A stretch of 64,000 bases of DNA. Origin: Streptomyces sp. L-9-10 (lineage in GTDB: Bacteria > Actinomycetota > Actinomycetes > Streptomycetales > Streptomycetaceae). Positions 17,792 through 26,152 of this stretch are shown here, one piece after another (position 1 is the stretch's first letter; each line of letters opens with the position of its first letter). The stretch is from contig NZ_PHRF01000146.1 in assembly GCF_004151105.1 (NCBI RefSeq), forward strand, positions 62,001 through 126,000. The letters run 5' to 3'. Below the pieces are notes generated by a model, which saw only the letters and a list, made by a program, of their open reading frames with translations, did no database searches and was not told the DNA's origin. A program made the translations under genes and the position numbers.

Positions 17792-19183
17792 ATGGTCGCG
17801 TTCCACATGTCCGCGCTGGACGGAGTCGCCCGCAACGCGGCGCTGCCGACACCGCTGCTGCTGCGCTTGCTCGCCTTCGACGGCGGCGGTGACGGCCCGC
17901 CCCGTCACGCCCTCCAGCGGGCCGGACTTCCCGAGCCGGCCGTCGCGGTGATCCTGGCACACCCGAATCCTGGCGCGCGGATCGACTTCGCGATGAGCGC
18001 CAGGGCCGAGCCCGCGCAGCGGGCCCGGCTCGCGGACGACCCCTCCGCCGAGGTGCGGGCCGCTCTCGCGTACGGACCCGAGTGGCGCGACCCGCGTACG
18101 ACGGTCGCGCCGCTGCCGGACGACGTGTGCGCCCGCCTGCTCGACGACCCCGACCGTTCCGTACGGGCGGCCCTGCTGGACTCGCCCCATCTGGTGCCGT
18201 CGTTCTTGGCCTCGCTGGCCACGCACCGCGACCCGGCGGCGCGCCGGAGCGCGGTGCGCGCGTGGGAGAGACTGCCGCCGGGCGAGCGGTCGGCGCTGCT
18301 TGCCGACCCCGACCCCGAGGTGCGGCAGGCCGCCGCGCTGAGGGAGTGCCGGGGGGACGCACGCGTCACCGCCGAACTCCTCCGCGATCCGAAGTCCGCC
18401 GCCGAGGCGCTGCGACGTGGGCTCCTCCACCGCGCCGACGCCGAACGGTGCGTCGCCGAGCGGACGCACCTGGCCGCCCTCGCCGAGAACCCGTCGCTGC
18501 CCACCGACCTCGTGGAGCGGCTCGCCGTCGACCCCGAGGAGGCCGTACGGCTCGCGGTCTCCCTCAGGCCGGAACTGGACGAGACACGACGCATGTCGAT
18601 CGACTTCACAGTGGAGGCCTTCGCCAGGGGGGACGTGGAGTGGGTACGGGACGGCCTCGCCGACCCCGAGGTGCTGCGACGGGCCGCGACCTCCGCCCAC
18701 CCGCTGCTCCGGCGCACCGTCGCCCAGAGCCCCCACCTGCCACCCGACCTCATGCACCTGCTCGCACGCACCGAGGACCCGCTGGTGGAGGACCTCCTGG
18801 GCATGTACCACCCCGTTACCCCGGAGGAGGTCCTGATGCGTGTGTACGCGCGGCTCGGTGGCACGTTCTCCGCCTGGATGGCGGAGACGCACCCCCGCTT
18901 TCCCCGCGAGGGTCTCGCCGCGCGCTACGCGGACCACCCGGACGGCAACTACCGCCGGCTGGCCGTCCGGGATCCGGCCGCCTCGCCCACGCTGATCGAA
19001 CGGCTCAGCCATGACCCCGCGGTCTGGACACGCCAGGCGGCGGCCGGTGATCCGCGCCTCCCGTTCCACCGGCTCCGTGAGGCGCTTCATGTCCCTGAAC
19101 TGGCCTCCAGCGCGGGAGCCAACCCGGCGCTCCCCGAGGACGAGATGGCCGCTGTCCTTGACCGGGCCGGCGTTCCCGACTGA
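17792..19183 (+). CDS. Leucine-rich-repeat-variant (LRV/HEAT-like) protein
   Basis: A 463-aa alpha-helical repeat protein. Repeats of about 24 residues recur, for example LADDPSAEVRAALAYG, LLDDPDRSVRAALLDSP, LADPDPEVRQAAALREC and LAENPSLPTDLVERLAVDPEEAVRLAVS. The pattern of a helix beginning LA-x-DP followed by VR-x-A matches the leucine-rich-repeat-variant family, a protein-interaction scaffold. No signal peptide or membrane segment. A GGGGAA site precedes ATG 17792. It is related in style to the broken HEAT gene at 2432-3677. Confidence 0.85.
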   Translation: MVAFHMSALDGVARNAALPTPLLLRLLAFDGGGDGPPRHALQRAGLPEPAVAVILAHPNPGARIDFAMSARAEPAQRARLADDPSAEVRAALAYGPEWRDPRTTVAPLPDDVCARLLDDPDRSVRAALLDSPHLVPSFLASLATHRDPAARRSAVRAWERLPPGERSALLADPDPEVRQAAALRECRGDARVTAELLRDPKSAAEALRRGLLHRADAERCVAERTHLAALAENPSLPTDLVERLAVDPEEAVRLAVSLRPELDETRRMSIDFTVEAFARGDVEWVRDGLADPEVLRRAATSAHPLLRRTVAQSPHLPPDLMHLLARTEDPLVEDLLGMYHPVTPEEVLMRVYARLGGTFSAWMAETHPRFPREGLAARYADHPDGNYRRLAVRDPAASPTLIERLSHDPAVWTRQAAAGDPRLPFHRLREALHVPELASSAGANPALPEDEMAAVLDRAGVPD

Positions 19184-19455
19184 CCGCCGAGCAGAACGCC
19201 CGGCCCCTGCACCGCCCGCCGACACGACGGCACGCTGCGGCTGATCGTCTTCATGGGAGGGGCCACCTGCGCCACACTCACCCTCGGTGGTGGCGCCCGG
19301 CTCGCGGGTCTGCTGTAGCGATGCTGAGGCGCGATCCAGAATTTTCGGAGTCCGGCGGTCCGCGGATGTCGAGAACGTGCCACCGGCTCCGTCCCAGGGA
19401 CATCAGCGGCCACCACCGGCCGCACGAGGAAGAAGAGGAAGAAGGAGAAACCAGC

Positions 19456-19896
19456 ATGGCGATTCAGCGGATGGACAACGTCGGCATCGTCGTCGAGGAC
19501 ATGGATGCCGCCATCGCGTTCTTCGTGGAACTCGGTATGGAGCTGGAGGGCAGGGCGGAGGTCGAGGGCCTCTTCGCCGACCAGTGCACCGGACTCGACG
19601 GCGTCCACTGTGACATCGCGATGGTCCGGACCCCGGACGGTCACAGTCGGCTCGAACTGGCGAAGTACCGCAGCCCCACGGCGATCAGCACGGGGCCGCG
19701 CAACCGGCCGCACAACATTCTGGGCACGCACCGCGTCATGTTCGCCGTCGACGACATCGAGGACACCGTTGCCCGCCTGCGCCCCCACGGCGCCGAACTC
19801 GTCGGCGAGATCGCCCGGTTCGAGGACAGCTATCTGCTCTGCTACGTCCGCGGCCCGGAGGGCATCATCATCGGACTGGCCGAGCAACTGCGCTGA
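19456..19896 (+). CDS. VOC-family protein (glyoxalase-like, single domain)
   Basis: A 146-aa VOC protein: MAIQRMDNVGIVVEDMDAA, FFVELGMELEGRAEVEG, CDIAMVRTPDGHSRLELAKY, HRVMFAVDDIEDTVARL and the closing GPEGIIIGLAEQL. Metal-site residues (Glu in LELAKY, Glu in GPEG) are visible. GAAGGAG at 19441-19447 decides ATG 19456. It is the common Streptomyces VOC type often annotated as glyoxalase/bleomycin-resistance-like; the substrate is unknown. Confidence 0.87.
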   Translation: MAIQRMDNVGIVVEDMDAAIAFFVELGMELEGRAEVEGLFADQCTGLDGVHCDIAMVRTPDGHSRLELAKYRSPTAISTGPRNRPHNILGTHRVMFAVDDIEDTVARLRPHGAELVGEIARFEDSYLLCYVRGPEGIIIGLAEQLR

Positions 19897-19950
19897 GAAC
19901 GAGGAACCGAACCTTGCGGCCGTCCTGGCATCACCTCGCGCACCGTGCGC

Positions 19951-20118
19951 CGTGACATCGACGGCCCCAAGGCCACCCTGTTACGGCCGAGCTACCGAAA
20001 CCTCCAGGCCCGGCCCGGGGCACACCTGCTCAAACCCGTCCGCCGGCTCATCGAGTAGGTCAACGACTCCCTCAAAGGCAAACTCGACCTCCAACGCCAC
20101 GGATCAGCGAAGCTCTTG
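19951..20118 (+). mobile_element. Insertion-sequence transposase remnant
   Basis: A frame reads DIDGPKATLLRPSYRNLQAR, GAHLLKPVRRLIE, stop, VNDSLKGKLDLQRHG. The block (L)L(K/R)P-x-R-(Q/R)-x-IE-x-VND-x-LKG-x-LDLERHGG is the C-terminal end of IS4/IS5-like DDE transposases common in Streptomyces. Only about 55 codons remain, with a TAG inside (20056-20058), so it is dead. No terminal repeats are seen around it. Confidence 0.65.
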
Positions 20119-20175
20119 GTAGGTGACCGCGCTCACCGAGTGCGGCGGCTCCGACGGCCTCTGTAGCCTGACATC

Positions 20176-20195
20176 ACTGACATCGCTGACGTCCG
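20176..20195. repeat. CTGACATC-like 9-base tandem repeats
   Basis: Three imperfect copies of CTGACATCR at 20168-20194 just upstream of the small membrane gene; possibly a regulator site. Confidence 0.4.
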
Positions 20196-20300
20196 GGGGG
20201 AACCGTCCGTGGGGACATCCTGTCCGTCGCCATCGGGGCCGCTATCGGCCTCGTAGGGGTCCTGTTCGGTTCGTGGTTCACCGCGCGCCGACAGGACCAC

Positions 20301-20624
20301 ATGTGGCTTCGCGAACAGAAACTCAAAGCCGGAATCGGCTTCAACACGGCCGTGGTTCAGCTACTGGACTACCTCAAGGAAGCACAGCTGAGCGACGACG
20401 GTCCCGGAGCCAATGAGTTGGCGAACCGGATGCAGGAAGCACGCTCAGCCCTCTATCTGCTCTGTGCCGGCGACACCGTCGACCTCGCCGATGCTCTCGC
20501 GCGTCGGGTCTGGAGCACCCGGCCCGCCGACGGCAGGGACGATCGCAGGGCCGAGTTCCGAGAGACGTTGGACCTTCTGCATCGCTTCACCCGTCAGCTC
20601 CGGCAGGAAATCGCCAGATCGTAG
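20301..20624 (+). CDS. Small membrane-anchored hypothetical protein, probably broken at its start
   Basis: From ATG 20301 a 107-aa helical protein (WLREQKLKAGIGFNTAVVQL ... LLHRFTRQLRQEIARS). The same frame continues upstream with a clear membrane helix (ILSVAIGAAIGLVGVLFGSW) back to a TGA at 20187-20189, but with no ATG, GTG or TTG. A GTG at 20209 with GGGGGG 8 bases before it is one frame away, so one missing base after that GTG would restore a roughly 138-aa anchored protein. Family: small Streptomyces N-anchored helical proteins of unknown role. The last 38 bases overlap the convergent PfpI gene. Confidence 0.55.
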   Translation: MWLREQKLKAGIGFNTAVVQLLDYLKEAQLSDDGPGANELANRMQEARSALYLLCAGDTVDLADALARRVWSTRPADGRDDRRAEFRETLDLLHRFTRQLRQEIARS

Positions 20625-21273
20625 TCCCCATCGGATCACCGGGCGGACTTGCAGGCGACCCGGCCGCGGGAGCGGGCAGGTACGGGGTGATGTTGCGCCG
20701 GGCGCGCTCGATGTACTCCTCCTTCTCGCCGACCGGGGCGACATAGTGCAGCGCGCTGTCGGCGGCGTCGTTGCCCTTGAGGCGGGCGATGATCCATGCG
20801 GCGAGGTAGTGCGAGGCCAGGCAGCCGCCGGCGGTGGCGATGTTGTCCCTGGCGTAGAAGGGCTGGTCGAGCACCTCAACGCCCGCGGCGACGACCCAGG
20901 GCCTGGTGATCAGGTCGGTGCAGGCGGGGATGTCGTCGAGCAGGCCGAGCCTGGCCAGCACGAGCGCGCCGGAGCACTGCGCCGCGAGGAGCTGGCGCGA
21001 GGAATCCAGGTCGCGCAGGATGCTCATGACCGCCGGGTCTTCGACGACCTCGCGGGTGGCGATGCCGCTCCCGACGATGACGGCATCGGCGGCGCACGCC
21101 TCCTCCAGAGTGGACATCTGCTCGATGACCACCCCGTTCATCGACGTCACCTTGGGGCTGGGGGTGGCGATGGTGACACGCCAGTCGTCGGTCTTGACGC
21201 GGTTGAGCACACCGAGCGCGATCAGGGAGTCGAGTTCGTTGTAGCCCTCGAAGGTGAGGATGGCGATGTGCAC
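20587..21273 (-). CDS. DJ-1/PfpI-family protein
   Basis: A 228-aa DJ-1/PfpI protein: VHIAILTFEGYNELDSLIALG at the start, VIVGSGIATREVVED, then the nucleophile elbow LLAAQCSGALVLARLGLLD with the reactive Cys, and TAGGCLASHYLAAWIIARL. Start is GTG 21271-21273. This subgroup (with glutamine amidotransferase-like fold) includes isonitrile hydratase-like and AraC-N-type members; catalysis is uncertain. It is divergent from the MocR regulator at 21367, sharing a gap full of repeats, so it is a likely target of that regulator. Confidence 0.85.
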   Translation of the reverse strand: MHIAILTFEGYNELDSLIALGVLNRVKTDDWRVTIATPSPKVTSMNGVVIEQMSTLEEACAADAVIVGSGIATREVVEDPAVMSILRDLDSSRQLLAAQCSGALVLARLGLLDDIPACTDLITRPWVVAAGVEVLDQPFYARDNIATAGGCLASHYLAAWIIARLKGNDAADSALHYVAPVGEKEEYIERARRNITPYLPAPAAGSPASPPGDPMGTTIWRFPAGADG

Positions 21274-21314
21274 GGCGGCTGTCCTTCGGTATGAGTGGGG
21301 TGGGTCCTGACGGC

Positions 21315-21345
21315 AAGGACCCACGAAACGGTAAGGACCCACGAA
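21315..21345. repeat. Direct repeat between PfpI and MocR genes
   Basis: Two exact copies of AAGGACCCACGAA (21315-21327 and 21333-21345) with an 18-base period; probable half-sites for the MocR protein, whose family binds direct repeats. Confidence 0.5.
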
Positions 21346-21360
21346 CAGGACAGTCAAAGA

Positions 21361-21377
21361 ATTGTCATGGATACAAT
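21361..21377. promoter_or_regulatory. Inverted repeat at the MocR start
   Basis: ATTGT-CATGGAT-ACAAT, a perfect 5-base inverted repeat. It covers the first candidate ATG (21367) and contains TACAAT, a good -10 box 7 bases ahead of the next ATG (21385). MocR operators of the ATACAA type look like this. Confidence 0.5.
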
Positions 21378-22722
21378 TCGGCGCATGGCAGCCCCGCGTT
21401 ACAAAACGCTGGTCGACGCGTTCGCATCCGACATCCGTACCGGACGGCTCGCCGCGGGCGTGCGGCTGCCGACACACCGCGGGCTCGCCGCTCGTGAGGG
21501 CATCGCCGTGGTGACGGCGACCCGGGTGTACGCCGAGCTCGAAACGATGGGTCTGGTGAGCCGGGAACAGGGCCGCGGCACCTTCGTGCGTGATATCGCG
21601 GTTCCCGCCGGTCACGGCATCGATCAACAGGTCGTCGCCTCGGACGCGGTCGACCTCAACTTCAACTATCCGTCGCTGCCCGGGCAAGCCGATCTCCTCC
21701 GGCAGACACTGCGAGAGGTGGCCACCTCCGGGGATCTCGACACGCTGCTGCGGTACCAACCACACCGAGGCCGTCCCCAGGACAGAGCCTCGATCGCACG
21801 ACACCTGAGGCGTCGAGGAATCACCACCGACGCGGATCAGGTCCTCATCACCAACGGCGCACAGCACGGCCTGGCCGTTACCGTCATGGCCTCGCTCAAC
21901 GCCGGCGACGTCGTCGCGGTCGACGCACTCACCTACCCGGGTTTCAAGGTGCTCGCGCATGCCTTTCATCTCGACCTGGCGCCCATACCCGCAACCGCCG
22001 ACGGGCCGGATCTCGATGCCCTGGAGAGGCTGTGCGCGACCCGCCCGGTGCGCGCGATCTACACCATGCCCACCCTGCACAACCCTCTGGGCTGGGTCAT
22101 GCCGGCAACCGACCGAGCCCGCCTGATCGAGCTCGCTCGACAGCACGGACTGCTCATCATCGAAGATGCCTCCTACGCCTACCTGGTCGAAGACCCTCCA
22201 CCGCCTCTGGCCGCGACCGCGCCGGACATCACCGTCTACGTCTCGGGACTGTCCAAGAGCGTCGCCACCGGCCTGCGGGTCGGCTTCGTCGTCGCCCCGT
22301 CTTCTGCGGTGCCCTCTCTCGAACGCGCGATCCGGGCGACTACCTGGAACACCCCCGCCCTCACCACCGCGATCGCCTGCCGCTGGCTCGAGGACGGCAC
22401 GGTGGACCGCTTGGAAGCGCAGAAACGAGACGACGCCAGGACCCGCCAGTCACTCGCCGGACAAGAACTGGCGGGCCTACCACTCGTCAGCCACCCCTCG
22501 TCCTACTTCACTTGGCTGCCGCTGCCCGACGACGCACGCGCCGATCGCCTGACCGCCGCCCTCGCGCGCCGGCAGATCTTGGTGACCACGGCCGAGCCGT
22601 TCTCCACCTCGACGCACACACCGCAGGCGATCCGCCTCGCTCTGGGCTCGACCGACCTGGACAGTCTCCAGTCGACGCTGCGTACAGTGCGACGATTCGC
22701 CATCGAGGACGCCTCCACCTGA
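21367..22722 (+). CDS. MocR-family regulator (GntR HTH plus aminotransferase fold)
   Basis: A 451-aa PLP-dependent regulator. Residues about 8-75 are a GntR winged HTH (RYKTLVDAFASDIRTGRL ... LPTHRGLAAREGIAVVTATRVYAEL). Residues 110-445 are a class I aminotransferase-like domain: DQVLITNGAQHGLAVTV, TYPGFKVLA, TLHNPLGWVMP, IIEDASYAYL and VSGLSKSVATGLRVGF with the PLP lysine. ATG 21367 is the long start; ATG 21385 (MAAPRYKTLV) fits the operator geometry better and would give a leaderless mRNA. Probably controls the divergent PfpI gene. Confidence 0.88.
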   Translation: MDTIRRMAAPRYKTLVDAFASDIRTGRLAAGVRLPTHRGLAAREGIAVVTATRVYAELETMGLVSREQGRGTFVRDIAVPAGHGIDQQVVASDAVDLNFNYPSLPGQADLLRQTLREVATSGDLDTLLRYQPHRGRPQDRASIARHLRRRGITTDADQVLITNGAQHGLAVTVMASLNAGDVVAVDALTYPGFKVLAHAFHLDLAPIPATADGPDLDALERLCATRPVRAIYTMPTLHNPLGWVMPATDRARLIELARQHGLLIIEDASYAYLVEDPPPPLAATAPDITVYVSGLSKSVATGLRVGFVVAPSSAVPSLERAIRATTWNTPALTTAIACRWLEDGTVDRLEAQKRDDARTRQSLAGQELAGLPLVSHPSSYFTWLPLPDDARADRLTAALARRQILVTTAEPFSTSTHTPQAIRLALGSTDLDSLQSTLRTVRRFAIEDAST

Positions 22723-22730
22723 ACCCCTCA

Positions 22731-23346
22731 ACACGCGCGAGACCCTCGTCCTCGTGCACGACCTCACCGAGCTCGGCGTCTTCCCGGGCACGCTCGGCGG
22801 GAAGCTCGCCATGGACACCGGCGGCGCTCCGACCACGTGTTCCGACGGCTTCTCCTCGCCCGCTTCCCAGAGCTCGGCGAGGATCTCCTCGCGTTCCGCG
22901 GTCTGGACAACCAGGTCGTACCTCGCATCCGGGCAGCCCGGTTCGAGCAGCCAGATCACTCCCGCGAAGAGCCCACCGCCATACCTCTGGACGAGCCGCT
23001 TGTAGTCGGCCGGCAGGGCGATGCCCAGCGTCTCCTCCACGGCGGCCCACTTCACGGTTCGGCCACCGCCGGGCGGCGGGCAGAGACGCGCCAGCGGTTC
23101 GGTATGGCGCAGGCTCCGGGCCATCTGTATATCGCTCGGCAGGGTGCTGAACCGCGGCGAAGTCCTCGCGGCATCCAGTACCACCGCGCGCATCCGGTCG
23201 CCGACCGCGGCGCGGGGCGTGTCCGACCACCATGAGGAGTGTTTGGTCCGGTCGATGAAACCTTCGTACCCGTCCGCGTGAACAAGGGTCCCCGCGGCGG
23301 CTACGGCCGTGACGACCACGTCGCACTCTTGATGATCGGCAAGCAT
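22731..23346 (-). pseudogene. SMI1/KNR4-like (SUKH) protein, 3' truncated
   Basis: From ATG 23344-23346 (MLADHQECDVVVTAVAAAG) the frame is coding through VKWAAVEETLGIALPADYKRL, RYGGGLFAGVIWLLEPGCP and ILAELWEAGEEKP, which is the SMI1/KNR4 (SUKH) core: W-x-x-VE-x-xLG-x-xLP-x-DYK. After about 22840 the expected second half of the fold is missing and the frame just runs into the antisense of the MocR gene. SUKH proteins often act as immunity proteins against polymorphic toxins. No toxin gene is next to it. Confidence 0.55.
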
Positions 23347-23532
23347 GGCATCCACCCTGCACCACGTCGGCCGGGAGGAATGCAGCGGGTGGACGGGCCA
23401 CTCCCGACCCGTCCGTTCTCGCCGAAGCCAGCCGCCGTCTCCATCAACCCAGTCGACACTGTGCGCCGCTGCTCCAAGCCGTCCCCGGAGACGATCGCCG
23501 AGGTGCCCTGCCTCCGCACACCCTGCGCCCGT

Positions 23533-23772
23533 AGATCCTGAACTCTGCCGGTCGTGAGCTGATCCGGCACGGGTTCGAAGACCTCGGGCTGCTCCGGATC
23601 TTCGCCATGACAGCGGCGGACAACAACGTCTCCCGGGCGACGATGGCTGCCGGCGGGTTGCAGTGCGTCCGTACATTCCATGCGGACGCCGGTGACTGGC
23701 CTCCGGGCACCGATCTGCGCGCAGTCGAGTATGCGATCACCCAAGAGAGGTGGAATACCCAGAGATCCACTT
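23533..23772 (+). pseudogene. C-terminal fragment of a GNAT acetyltransferase
   Basis: The frame following a TAG reads ELIRHGFEDLGLLRIFAMT, DNNVSRATMAAGGLQCVRTF, ADAGDWPPGTDLRAVEYAI and ends TQERWNTQRST at 23772. The N-x-x-SRATMAA-x-GL and EVEYAI-x-(R/Q)EEW blocks are the end of RimJ/RimL-type GNAT enzymes. The N-terminal two-thirds and any start codon are gone. Confidence 0.6.
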
Positions 23773-23852
23773 GATCACCGAGCGGACCGGTCCGCCCCTG
23801 TCCGTCGGCCTATCGAGTGGCTTGCTCGGTGACCGGGCGCCCCGGTGCCGGC

Positions 23853-24632
23853 TCAGTGAACGGAGAACCCGCCGTCGACGAAGATCGCCTGCCCTGTGAC
23901 ATAGGCGGAGGCTCGGCTCGCCAGGAACACCGCCGCGCCCGCGAAGTCATCGGCCAGACCGTTGCGCCCCACCATGGTGCGAGCGGCCAGTGCCGCCACC
24001 TTCTCAGGATCAGATGACAGCCGTGCGTTGAGCGGGGTCATGACGAAGCCCGGCACAAGGGTGTTGCAGGTGACGCCGTACGGCGACCACGTCTCGGCCT
24101 GCGAACGGGCCAGTGACTCCAACGCCCCTTTGGAGACGCCGTAGGCGCCGCTCTGGACGAACGCCCTGTGCGCCTGCTGGGAGGTGATGTGGATGATCCG
24201 CCCGAAGCCCCGTTCCGCCATGCGGGGCCCGAACCGCTGTCCCAGCAGGTAGGGCGCCTCCAGGTTCACCGCCATCGTGGTGTCCCACACCTCCACGCTC
24301 AGCTCACCCATCGGGGGCCGCAGGTTGACCCCGGCGGAGTTGACGAGGATGTCGGGCTCCCCGAATGCCTCCGCCGCCTGCTCGGCCGCTGCGCGCACGC
24401 CCTCGCGCGTGCCCAGGTCGGCGCTCACCCAGGCGGACCGGCAGCCGTCGGCCGCCAGCTCGCCGACCGTCGCGGCCAACTCCTCCTCCCCGCGCGCCAC
24501 GACCACGACACTCGCCCCCGCACGTGCGAGGGCCCCGGCGATAGCGCGGCCGATACCGGAACTGCCGCCGGTCACCACGGCGACCCGTCCGTCCAGCGAG
24601 AAGAGTTCCGAGAGATAGGTCTGCGAGGTCAT
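23853..24632 (-). CDS. Short-chain dehydrogenase/reductase (SDR)
   Basis: A 259-aa classical SDR: cofactor loop VVTGGSSGIGRAIAGALA (TGxxxGIG), ILVNSAGVNLRPP (NxAG), catalytic Ser in IIHITSQQAH, Tyr and Lys in GAYGVSKGALESLA, and the end YVTGQAIFVDGGFSVH. RGEEEL after strand 2 with Arg suggests NADP(H) preference. The Gno/FabG-like length is normal. It may oxidise a sugar alcohol or 2-deoxy-gluconate-like substrate, but context gives no help. Confidence 0.9.
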   Translation of the reverse strand: MTSQTYLSELFSLDGRVAVVTGGSSGIGRAIAGALARAGASVVVVARGEEELAATVGELAADGCRSAWVSADLGTREGVRAAAEQAAEAFGEPDILVNSAGVNLRPPMGELSVEVWDTTMAVNLEAPYLLGQRFGPRMAERGFGRIIHITSQQAHRAFVQSGAYGVSKGALESLARSQAETWSPYGVTCNTLVPGFVMTPLNARLSSDPEKVAALAARTMVGRNGLADDFAGAAVFLASRASAYVTGQAIFVDGGFSVH

Positions 24633-24642
24633 GCCCGGGACC

Positions 24643-24882
24643 CTAGACGGCGAGTCCCCGGCGCCAGTGGTCGGGGCAGTGTTCAGATCCAGCAGTCACT
24701 TCCGCGACCGGATGTGTCGGCCGCCTCAAGGACTGGACGGTGCGTACGAGGTCTCTGTCGGGGCACCGCAGCTCGACGCGGCCAATCGGCCCAGCCTCTG
24801 CTTGCACCTCCAACAGCGGTACATCTCGCCCCCATTGCACGAGCCGGCTATCGATACCGTTGCCGGAGTTGCTGCACTCCAC
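24643..24882 (-). CDS. Small hypothetical protein
   Basis: A 79-aa frame ending just beyond the SDR start region: VPLLEVQAEAGPIGRVELRC, VRTVQSLRRPTHPVAEVTAG, EHCPDHWRRGLAV. Third positions are mostly G/C and the composition is protein-like; ATG 24880-24882 or an internal GTG could be used. No domain recognised. Might be a real orphan or a gene fragment. Confidence 0.4.
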   Translation of the reverse strand: MECSNSGNGIDSRLVQWGRDVPLLEVQAEAGPIGRVELRCPDRDLVRTVQSLRRPTHPVAEVTAGSEHCPDHWRRGLAV

Positions 24883-24951
24883 GGTTCTGGCCCAACTTCT
24901 GTGGACGGTCCGTGAGTACTTCCGTACGCGAGTCCAAGTGCGGGGCGGCTG

Positions 24952-25068
24952 CGGTGGCGACGGGATTCGAACCCGCGGACGGATACGGGCAGGCCCGCCC
25001 CGTCTCCGTCAGTCGACCTGAGGGGGCCTCCCCACGCCGATCGCAATGGGCCGCTCTGCCACACCACC
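24952..25068 (-). tRNA. Unusual tRNA-like gene with extended anticodon and variable arms
   Basis: Read on the minus strand: 7-bp acceptor GGTGGTG/CGCCACC, D arm GCAG-AGCGGCCCA-TTGC, and a normal T arm GCGGG-TTCGAAT-CCCGT. Between them the anticodon stem TCGGC/GTCGA encloses 18 bases instead of 7, which can fold into a second 5-bp stem (TGGGG/CCTCA) with a 6-base loop. The variable arm is a 33-base hairpin (GACGGA/TCCGTC plus ACGGG/CCCGT). Total 117 nt; the 3' CCA is not encoded (G-C-A follows). Acceptor, D and T arms are too good to be chance; the anticodon is not readable in the normal way. It could be a decayed class II tRNA or a specialised tRNA-like RNA. Confidence 0.55.
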
Positions 25069-25253
25069 GCAGCCTGCGGGAACGCGCGCTGACCCGTTCC
25101 GCTCAGAGTAGAGATATCGACCTCTGCAGACGAACCCTTATCCGGAACTGGAAGGCCTCCTGCCTCCGGCCTCCTGCCACGGGCCAACCGACCCCCTGAC
25201 CGCCCGGCTCGCATGAAGGGAACGGACCGGCGAAAGCCGACCACGTCACCCGG

Positions 25254-25454
25254 TTACCGGTCTTCAGGCGGGCCGAGTACGCCGCGCTCACGCAACAGCG
25301 CGAGGCCTTCCAGTTCGCCGGGCCGGGACAGCGGGACCGACTCGACGTCAGCTTCGGCTGCCCGGATACGGCGGGGACCCGTGAGATCTGCCGGAGTGGG
25401 CGCTGAAGGTACGGGCCGGGGGCCGCTCCCCAGCTGACGGCGCACAGTGCTCAT
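25254..25454 (-). CDS. Small SHOCT-like hypothetical protein
   Basis: A possible 66-aa product from ATG 25452-25454 (MSTVRRQLGSG) ending LEGLALLRERGVLGPPEDR. The last 20 residues resemble the SHOCT motif (LxxLxxLRxxGxLxxEEF), usually found at protein C-termini, but lack its final EEF-x-x-K. Coding bias is moderate. Low-to-medium support. Confidence 0.35.
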   Translation of the reverse strand: MSTVRRQLGSGPRPVPSAPTPADLTGPRRIRAAEADVESVPLSRPGELEGLALLRERGVLGPPEDR

Positions 25455-25625
25455 GCGCTGATCGTAGGCCGGTGCCAGACGCACCGGAGTCTTGGGGCGG
25501 ACTGTCCGCACTCGCCGCCGGCAGGGTCTGGCGCGGTCGCGCCCCCGCCAACGCCTGGTCGTGGCAGGCGCTCTGGCGCAGGCGGCGGCAGTCGCGCTCG
25601 CACCATCACGGGTGAACTGCCGAAC

Positions 25626-26152
25626 TCAGATCCTCCAGCCCACCAGCGGAAGGCGGATGCCGGTGAGCAAGCCCACGAACATCACCGCGGACAGGAGCAC
25701 GACCGCGACAAGGCGCAGGGCGATGACCGAGTCTGCGGCGGTGCGCAACGGGTACCAGGGGACCAGGCGCAGCAGCCAGGTCAGCGCAACCGAGAGCCCG
25801 AACAGCAGCGCCAGGGCCGCGATGTCGTCGTCGCCTGTCACCTGGACCGGGGCGCTCTCGTCGAGGTCGTAGCCCTCCGCGTACATCGCGAAGGCGAGCG
25901 CTCTCCAGCAGAGGGCGGCGAACAGCGTCACGCCGGTTTCCAGGAGTGCGAAACGCGGTCCCTGCCGCGACGGGAGAAGCGACAGAAGCACGACCGGTCT
26001 CCGGGATTCGTGAGGGCCAGCAGGCCGCTGTCCGGGGCGGTCCAGATGGTCGACGTCTTGGTGCGTTCCGACAGGGCCGCCACGCGCTTCTCGGTCAGGT
26101 CCGCCGCGACGCGGGCGCAGGCGATGTCCCCTCGTGTCCCTGAGAACGGTTT
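25626..26152 (-). pseudogene. Membrane protein with a frameshift, N-terminus missing
   Basis: The downstream part has three hydrophobic helices (TGVTLFAALCWRALAFAMY; AALALLFGLSVALTWLL; LVAVVLLSAVMFVGLLTGI) and ends RLPLVGWRI at 25626. Its own frame upstream of about 26010 is arginine-rich noise, while another frame there reads ADLTEKRVAALSERTKTS, TIWTAPDSGLLALTNPG, a plausible extracytoplasmic start. A single indel near 26005 joins them. No start codon is found for the upstream part before a TGA near 26157. The original family is unknown. Confidence 0.5.

Noticed and set aside
24952..25068. Selenocysteine tRNA
   Set aside because: A TCA is present, but it cannot be placed in a 7-base loop with U33, and the acceptor stem is 7, not 8, pairs; no selA/selB is seen.
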